From Chrysochromulina parva (taxonomy: Eukaryota > Haptophyta > Prymnesiales > Chrysochromulinaceae): 11,053 nt of DNA. Of the stretch, positions 6,357 through 11,053 are shown one piece after another. Location: positions 1 to 11,053 of the forward strand of contig PJAB01001999.1 in NCBI GenBank assembly GCA_002887195.1. The letters run 5' to 3'. How positions within the stretch are numbered: position 1 is the first letter of the stretch; every line of letters starts with the position of its first letter. The notes below the pieces were generated by a model. The model was not told where the DNA came from, ran no database searches, and saw only the letters and a program-made list of their open reading frames with translations. A program made the position numbers and the translations under genes.

Positions 6357-8051
6357 ATGCCCAAGGCCAAGCCGGCGAAAGGCTTCGGCACGGCCACCGT
6401 GGCGCCCAACCCTCAAGATGAATGCAGCTTCGAGACGACTGTTTTCGACAAATACGAGATCAATTTTAGCGCCAAGGCCATCCGGTACTCTGTGCAGGTC
6501 ATTCGGAAGCCGAAGATCATTGAGCCGTTTGGGCTGAGCATCGTGTTTCACGAGGCGCTGCCAGAGTCGTGGAAGACCGATCCGCCGTCTCGCCTGCTGA
6601 TGGGATTGGGCATGGCTGTGATCTCGCACGTGTGGACAGGCTTTTGCACGCCGACGATCATCGTGCGTGCCGGGTGGCTCTCACCTGATGATGTCCGATT
6701 CTGGCAAGATGTGTACACGTATGGGCTCTGCGAGCACTTCCTCATCAATCAAATCGAAAGCCTGGACGGCCGCGCCGGCGGCACGCTCATCGTTGACATC
6801 CGTGTCGATATCGATTCCGAAGAGTCCAAGACGACACCGCAACCCGCCGCCACCGCGTCCGCTGCGCCGCCACCCGCCGCGGCGGTTTCAGTACCGAAGC
6901 GCGTCATGGTGCCGGTAGGCGGCGGCAAGGACAGCGCGACCGTCCTGCAGCTGATGCGCAAGGCGGGCGTGGCGCAGGTCGTGCCTTTCTTCCTTGCCGA
7001 TCCGACGGGCGAATGGCAGCAGTGTTGGCGCTACCGTGCCGTGTGCGCGGCGGCGGGTACGGAAGCGCCGTGCATCGTGGACTTCGACTGGCCGTCCGCC
7101 AATTACCAGCGGTTCCACGCGATCAAGCGCTCGCGCCCGGGAATGCAGAACAAGTGGGACAACTCCGCGCGGCTATGGGCGGCTCTCTGCGCCTTTACCG
7201 CCGCAACTGCGGCGCTCGTGCGCGACTGCGAGTACGTGGCCGTGGGCAACGAGCGATCGGCAAATTTAGGCAACGGCGTCTCATGGGGTGGTCACGTTGT
7301 GAACCATCAGTACGACAAGAGCTTCGCCTTCGAGGCGCGCGCGCACGCGTACCTGCGACCGTGCGGCGTGTACTACTTCTCGGCCTTGATGCACCTGTGG
7401 GACGTGCAGGTCGTCGAGCACTTTTGTCGGCTGGCGCGTGCCTTCGTGCCGCTCATCATCTCGTGCAACGAGCCGCTCGGCCGCGCGAATTCTCGCTGGT
7501 GTGGCCAGTGCGAAAAGTGCGCCTTCGTCTTCGCCATGCTTTCAGCCTTTTTATCGCTTCCGCACGAGGCGATGGCCGTCTGGGGCGATGACCTGCTCGA
7601 AACCCCCGAAATCTTTCCGAGATTTGATGAGCTCTGCGGGCGACGCGAGCAAGTGCGTCTCCCCGACGGCCGCATGCTCCCTGGGCGCTTGGCGCTACAA
7701 AACACCCCTCCAGGGCCCGAGTCCCGCTGCCTGCGCTACTGCCCAGGCTGCGACTCTCTCAAGCCCCTCGACTGCGTTGGCACCGTCGAGGAGGCGAAGC
7801 TTGCTCTTTGGCTTGCGCGCCGGCGCCGTCTCGAGCACATGGCCAGCGGAGGCGGCGGCGGCGGCGGGCTGCCAAAGTACTTTTCGTCGCATGGCCCGTG
7901 GAAGCAGGTGCAGGCGGAGCTGGATCGAGCACCTGAGGCCTCCCTCGCGCTCTTGGACGAGTGGAATGACGACAACCTGCTGCCTTCGTGGCTCGAGCCC
8001 ACGTGTCGCGAGCTCTTTCAGGAGCGCGTCAGGGTCACACCCGTAAAGTAG
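6357..8051 (+). CDS. MurL-like UDP-MurNAc-L-Ala-L-Glu epimerase homologue
   Basis: A 564-aa protein resembling bacterial MurL, which uses ATP to turn the terminal L-Glu of UDP-MurNAc-L-Ala-L-Glu into D-Glu. Residues 24-150 match the MurL N-terminal domain (Phe-Trp-x5-Tyr-Gly-Leu-x-Glu near its end). An Ala/Pro linker follows (about 158-180), then the PP-loop ATPase-like domain with GGGKDS (188-193), N-E-R-S-A (298-302), NHQYDKS (316-322), S-C-N (369-371), W381-C382-x2-C385-x2-C388 and KPLDCVG (469-475). Departures are an inserted segment with C458-x3-C462-x2-C465, a seven-Gly run near 500, and a C-terminal extension ending in a probably helical tail. No signal peptide or plastid presequence is visible at the N-terminus, so it is probably cytosolic. 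The family call is from recalled motifs; the true substrate in this organism is unknown. The gene is intronless, which would suit a transferred gene, but its neighbours are nearly so too. Confidence 0.85.
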   Translation: MPKAKPAKGFGTATVAPNPQDECSFETTVFDKYEINFSAKAIRYSVQVIRKPKIIEPFGLSIVFHEALPESWKTDPPSRLLMGLGMAVISHVWTGFCTPTIIVRAGWLSPDDVRFWQDVYTYGLCEHFLINQIESLDGRAGGTLIVDIRVDIDSEESKTTPQPAATASAAPPPAAAVSVPKRVMVPVGGGKDSATVLQLMRKAGVAQVVPFFLADPTGEWQQCWRYRAVCAAAGTEAPCIVDFDWPSANYQRFHAIKRSRPGMQNKWDNSARLWAALCAFTAATAALVRDCEYVAVGNERSANLGNGVSWGGHVVNHQYDKSFAFEARAHAYLRPCGVYYFSALMHLWDVQVVEHFCRLARAFVPLIISCNEPLGRANSRWCGQCEKCAFVFAMLSAFLSLPHEAMAVWGDDLLETPEIFPRFDELCGRREQVRLPDGRMLPGRLALQNTPPGPESRCLRYCPGCDSLKPLDCVGTVEEAKLALWLARRRRLEHMASGGGGGGGLPKYFSSHGPWKQVQAELDRAPEASLALLDEWNDDNLLPSWLEPTCRELFQERVRVTPVK

Positions 8052-8360
8052 CCACGCCTGTCCCCCTGGGTGTTCTTGGATGCCACTGCACCCACAGAGC
8101 CTGAAGCAGTTTCGTGTCCGTCGACCGGCACGGCGCGCCCCCCGGCCGGGGAGAGGGAGGATCCCCCATCGCATCTTCGTGCCGCGAGTGCCACGCGTGT
8201 CCCGTCCATTGCAAGCGCCTGTACAGCTGCACTTTAACGCTCTCACACATTGATACTACATCCAAAAGGAACTTTAGTACGAAGTAGAAGTATTAATTTC
8301 GAGCAACGAGGCGCAAGCCTCATCCTCTCAACCTCTATATCCCGGAACTCTCGTCAGAAC
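8052..8360. other. Convergent 3' intergenic region
   Basis: This 309-bp gap lies between two converging stop codons, so it holds two 3' UTRs. Its left half is GC-rich with a 12-bp perfect palindrome, CCCCGGCCGGGG (8140-8151). Its right half (about 8240-8300) is AT-richer, which would suit 3'-end processing. No canonical AATAAA or reading frame was recognised. Confidence 0.5.
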
Positions 8361-11053
8361 TCACCGACGTTCAGCCAAAAGCACCGCTTCCCAAAGTGCC
8401 TGCAAATCAGGAGGGAGTTGGTCATGGTCCTCTTCATCTTGCTTTGAGGGAGGGTGCGCTGCCACGATGTTGCGCTGGCCTGAATCCGCTGAACCTACAG
8501 TTGCTTCGGGAGGGTCAGCCTTTTCCTCGGCCTGGTCGTCTGAATCCTGGCAGACTGCCAGCCGAGCAGGCTGCCAGCCTGCTCCCCCCCAAGCCAAGGG
8601 CGAGGGTGCATCTGCATCAGTTGCTTTGAGAGGTTCCTCCTTCTCCTCGCCCTGGTTGTCTGAAGCCTCGGTCGCGGGTGCATCTGCATCAGTTGCTATG
8701 AGAGGTGCCTCCTTCTCCTCGCCTTGATCTTCTGAAGCCTCGGTCGCGGGTGCATCTGCATCAGTTGCTATGAGAGGTGCCTCCTTCTCCTCGCCTTGAT
8801 CTTCTGAAGCCTCGGTCGCGGGTGCATCTGCATCAGTTGCTTCGAGAGGTGCCTCCTTCTCCTCGCCCTGATCGTCTGAAGCCTCGGTCGCGGGTGCATC
8901 TACATCAGTTGCTTCGAGAGGGCCCTCCATTTCATTATGGACATCTTGAAGAGACGACCCATCCGCGCGAGCGATGGAAGGCCTCGAGAGTGGTTGGTCG
9001 ACCGCTTGAGTAGGCTCGCACAGCACAGAAATTGGTGCGTCAACCTTCAAAGGAGCCGAAGGCATCGTGGCTCCCTGAACTGCCGCCCAGAGCGAATGTA
9101 GCTCTGGAGGGACGGGATGTCCAGAAGCCTGAACCGCTTCCCAAATCACCTGCAAACCAGGAGTTCTAGGCATCTGACCACTCGTACTTGGGGTGCTCGT
9201 CGAGGTTCGAGGGAGGCGGGTATGGCAGAAAAGCTCGGCCCTCTTGGCATCAATCTGGATGGGTGTCAGCATGGGTGCCACCCGCCGGGTGCGAGGAAGG
9301 CTTTTGAGGGCGAGGGGGGAGGGCTGGACCCCAGGAGGTGGGCGCACTGGTTGGGCATTGACGGCGGCAACGCCGCTCGAAGGAATACGATGCTGACCAG
9401 CATCGGCTCGTCGAGTGGCTGGTTCCCTCCACAGCTCGTCCCTCGACGTTTCCCTCGATTCTCTCCGAGAGTGCCCCTGCGAGCCCGACGTAGGCGACCC
9501 CATCTCAAAGAGCCCCGCCATTGGAGAGCGGACCGAATCTCGGACCGAATCTCGGAGCGCCAATTCGCTCTGCAACGCTGCCTCGAGATCGCCAACGCGC
9601 TCCAGTCGCGACGATGATGACTTGCGGCGGCAGCAACGGTAGTATAGGGCACCCCCCCCCAAGAGGGTAAGACATCCAGCAAGCGCAGCAAGCACTTGGT
9701 TGTTGACGAGTCGGAGCTCCATCAGCCAGTCTACTGCTTTGTGGGGCAGCGGCAGCATCGGCGGCGGTGGCGATGGCGCGTTGAAGGCGACCGTTCGGCG
9801 CGAGGACTGAACAGACAGCACCTGAACGCCCAATCTGATTGATAGGTCTGCTAGCGTGCCGTCGCACGAGGCGCTAACGGAGGTGCAGTTGCGCACCATG
9901 GCGGCGGCATTGGGCGCGGCGCGCGGCAGCACGATGGTAGCCTCGACGGCCACGCTGCTGGCTTGTACAACAAGCGAGACGCACTCGGGATATGCACCCG
10001 CCTGCTCATCTACCCAAACCGCCAGCTGGTTTGCGAGCGTCCGCCGACTAGCGTCATCGTCGTATTCGGTCACCATGCTGGCGAGGGTGAGGCGCATAGA
10101 CACAACCGTCTTGAATTCGCCACCGGGGCTGAGAGGGAGGGGGGGGCTTGGCGGCGGTGGTGCGGGGGGACGTTTAGGAGGAAGGGGGGGAGATGGCGAC
10201 GGGGGCGGTGGTGAGGGTGGTGGCGGCGAGGGCGGTGGAGGCGACGGCAGCGGCGGCGACGGAGGTGGAGGCGATGGAGGAGGAGGCGATGGTGGTGGTG
10301 AGGGTGGTCGCGAGGGTGGCGGACTCGGTGGAGGCGATGAAGGCGGAGGCGAGGGGGGTGGCGGTGAGGGCGGGGGAGGCGTCGGCAGCGGCGACGACGG
10401 AGGTGGAGGCGATGGCGGCGGAGGCGATGGAGGAGGTGAGGGTGGTGGCGATGGAGGTGGAGGCGATGGTTGTGGAGGCGATGATGGAGGCGGTGACGGT
10501 GGTGGAGGCGATGGGGGTGGCGAGGGCGGAGGTGGTGATGGTGGTGGCGACGGTGGAGGCGGCAAGGGCGGTGGAGGCGATGGTATTGGGGCGAAGGGTG
10601 GAGGGGGCGATGGAGGTGGGGGCGAGGGCGGCGGTGGTGAAGGCGGCGGTGATGGCGGTAGAGGTGATGGCGGAGGCGGTGGCGAGGGCTCGGGTGAAAA
10701 TGGTAGTGGAGGCGGCGGGGGGGATGGAGGTGGCGATACGGGCGGCGAAGGCGGCGGCGAAGGTGGCGATGGTGGTGGGGATGGCGATGGTGGTGGAGGT
10801 GGTGTAGACGGCAACGGGCTCGGCGGTGGCGGACTTGGCGGTGGGGGTGAGGGCGGTGGAGAAGGCGGAGGTGAAGGAGGCGGAGGTGAAGGAGGCGGAG
10901 GTGAAGGAGGAGGAGGTGAAGGAGGCGGGGACGGTGGCGGCGGTGAGGGTGGCGGAGATGGAGGAGGCGGAGACGGAGGTGGCGACGGCGGGGGCGGCGA
11001 AGGAGGCGGCGAGGGCGGCTGAGACGGGGGTGGAGATGGTGGTGGTGAGGGCG
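8361..11053 (-). CDS. Hydroxyproline-rich-type single-pass membrane protein, 5' partial
   Basis: The frame is open from the right edge to the TGA at 8361-8363, giving about 896 visible codons; the start and any signal peptide lie outside. From the N-terminus: more than 300 residues of Ser-Pro2-5 repeats (11053-10125), typical of O-glycosylated wall glycoproteins such as algal pherophorins; a compact domain of about 115 aa (about 9775-10118) with an N-C-T sequon at 9882-9890 and a few Cys; a short Pro-rich stalk; a membrane span of about 19 residues (9639-9695); and the stop-transfer Arg-Cys-Cys-Arg-Arg-Lys. The cytosolic tail of about 420 aa is Ser/Arg-rich at first, then acidic with five 24-residue repeats, and has Leu-Trp-Glu-Ala-Val-type motifs at both ends. 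A surface/wall-linked receptor or anchor is inferred. The family is not identified. Confidence 0.85.
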   Translation of the reverse strand, partial: PSPPPSPPPSQPPSPPPSPPPPSPPPSPPPPSPPPSPPPPSPPPSPPPPSPPPPSPPPPSPPPSPPPSPPPPSPPPPSPLPSTPPPPPSPSPPPSPPSPPPSPPVSPPPSPPPPPLPFSPEPSPPPPPSPLPPSPPPSPPPPSPPPPSPPPPFAPIPSPPPPLPPPPSPPPSPPPPSPPPSPPPPSPPPSSPPQPSPPPPSPPPSPPPSPPPPSPPPPSSPLPTPPPPSPPPPSPPPSSPPPSPPPSRPPSPPPSPPPPSPPPPSPPLPSPPPPSPPPPSPPPPSPSPPLPPKRPPAPPPPSPPLPLSPGGEFKTVVSMRLTLASMVTEYDDDASRRTLANQLAVWVDEQAGAYPECVSLVVQASSVAVEATIVLPRAAPNAAAMVRNCTSVSASCDGTLADLSIRLGVQVLSVQSSRRTVAFNAPSPPPPMLPLPHKAVDWLMELRLVNNQVLAALAGCLTLLGGGALYYRCCRRKSSSSRLERVGDLEAALQSELALRDSVRDSVRSPMAGLFEMGSPTSGSQGHSRRESRETSRDELWREPATRRADAGQHRIPSSGVAAVNAQPVRPPPGVQPSPLALKSLPRTRRVAPMLTPIQIDAKRAELFCHTRLPRTSTSTPSTSGQMPRTPGLQVIWEAVQASGHPVPPELHSLWAAVQGATMPSAPLKVDAPISVLCEPTQAVDQPLSRPSIARADGSSLQDVHNEMEGPLEATDVDAPATEASDDQGEEKEAPLEATDADAPATEASEDQGEEKEAPLIATDADAPATEASEDQGEEKEAPLIATDADAPATEASDNQGEEKEEPLKATDADAPSPLAWGGAGWQPARLAVCQDSDDQAEEKADPPEATVGSADSGQRNIVAAHPPSKQDEEDHDQLPPDLQALWEAVLLAERR
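8498..8935. repeat. 72-bp in-frame tandem array in the cytosolic tail
   Basis: Units start at 8605, 8677, 8749, 8821 and 8893 (the last partial). Each encodes 24 aa on the minus strand: an acidic Ala/Glu/Asp stretch ending in a Gln-Gly-Glu-Glu-Lys-Glu segment. Copies 8677-8748 and 8749-8820 are identical in DNA. A strongly diverged copy lies at about 8498-8552, separated from the array by about 50 bp of unrelated sequence. Confidence 0.92.
10125..11053. repeat. Ser-Pro codon repeat, extreme strand asymmetry
   Basis: More than 900 bp of near-continuous GGNGGNGGN on the plus strand, read on the minus strand as CCN Pro codons with interspersed Ser. It contains very many adjacent GGG/GG runs. 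It reaches the window edge, so its full length is unknown. Confidence 0.93.

Noticed and set aside
6357..8051. Asparagine synthetase or tRNA-thiolation type PP-loop enzyme
   Set aside because: The GGGKDS loop alone would allow this, but the N-E-R-S-A, NHQ-x2-KS, W-C-x2-C-x2-C and KPxxCVG set fits MurL better.
8605..8935. CRISPR-like array
   Set aside because: The units are directly adjacent without spacers, are 72 bp and in frame with a coding sequence.
9856..11022. 388-aa Gly-rich reading frame on the plus strand
   Set aside because: It is the complement of the Ser-Pro repeat. The minus frame continues into a globular domain, a membrane span and a structured tail, whereas the plus frame is low complexity and has no such features.

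Overview
The window looks like nuclear DNA of a GC-rich unicellular alga, most likely a haptophyte. The reasons are a eukaryote-only CCT chaperonin gene with one GT-AG intron, very compact and mostly intronless gene spacing, long Ser-Pro-Pro-Pro tracts, and Ala/Pro/Gly/Gln low-complexity insertions inside proteins. The haptophyte placement is inference; a chlorophyte, pelagophyte or dinoflagellate is not excluded. No ribosome-binding sites, operons, mobile elements, CRISPR arrays or RNA genes were found.

Layout, left to right. A short minisatellite (1-120) covers the stop codon of gene 1. Gene 1 (92-1807, minus) has a ubiquitin-binding-type zinc finger at its N-terminus and an unrecognised body. 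Gene 2 (2215-3657, minus) has an IQ motif, a polyglutamine coiled coil and basic/Ser-rich regions. A divergent promoter region (3658-4166) separates it from CCT2 (4167-6004, plus), the beta subunit of the cytosolic TRiC/CCT chaperonin, whose first intron I place at 4245-4486. Next comes an intact homologue of the bacterial peptidoglycan-precursor epimerase MurL (6357-8051, plus). The last gene (8361 to beyond the right edge, minus) encodes a single-pass membrane protein: a hydroxyproline-rich-type ectodomain, a small globular domain, one membrane span, and a cytosolic tail with a 24-residue tandem repeat.

The genes do not form an evident pathway; eukaryotic neighbours need not be related. The most interesting item is the MurL-like gene. 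It keeps the PP-loop GGGKDS and the other motifs I recall for MurL, but it has no visible plastid-targeting presequence, it lies among eukaryotic genes, and no MurD2 partner is nearby. Secondary points are a diverged duplication of about 120 bp flanking CCT2 exon 1 with one copy inside the intron, a perfect 16-bp palindrome just upstream of gene 1, and a repeated Pro-Pro-x-Leu-x-x-Leu-Trp-x-Ala-Val motif in the tail of the wall/membrane protein.
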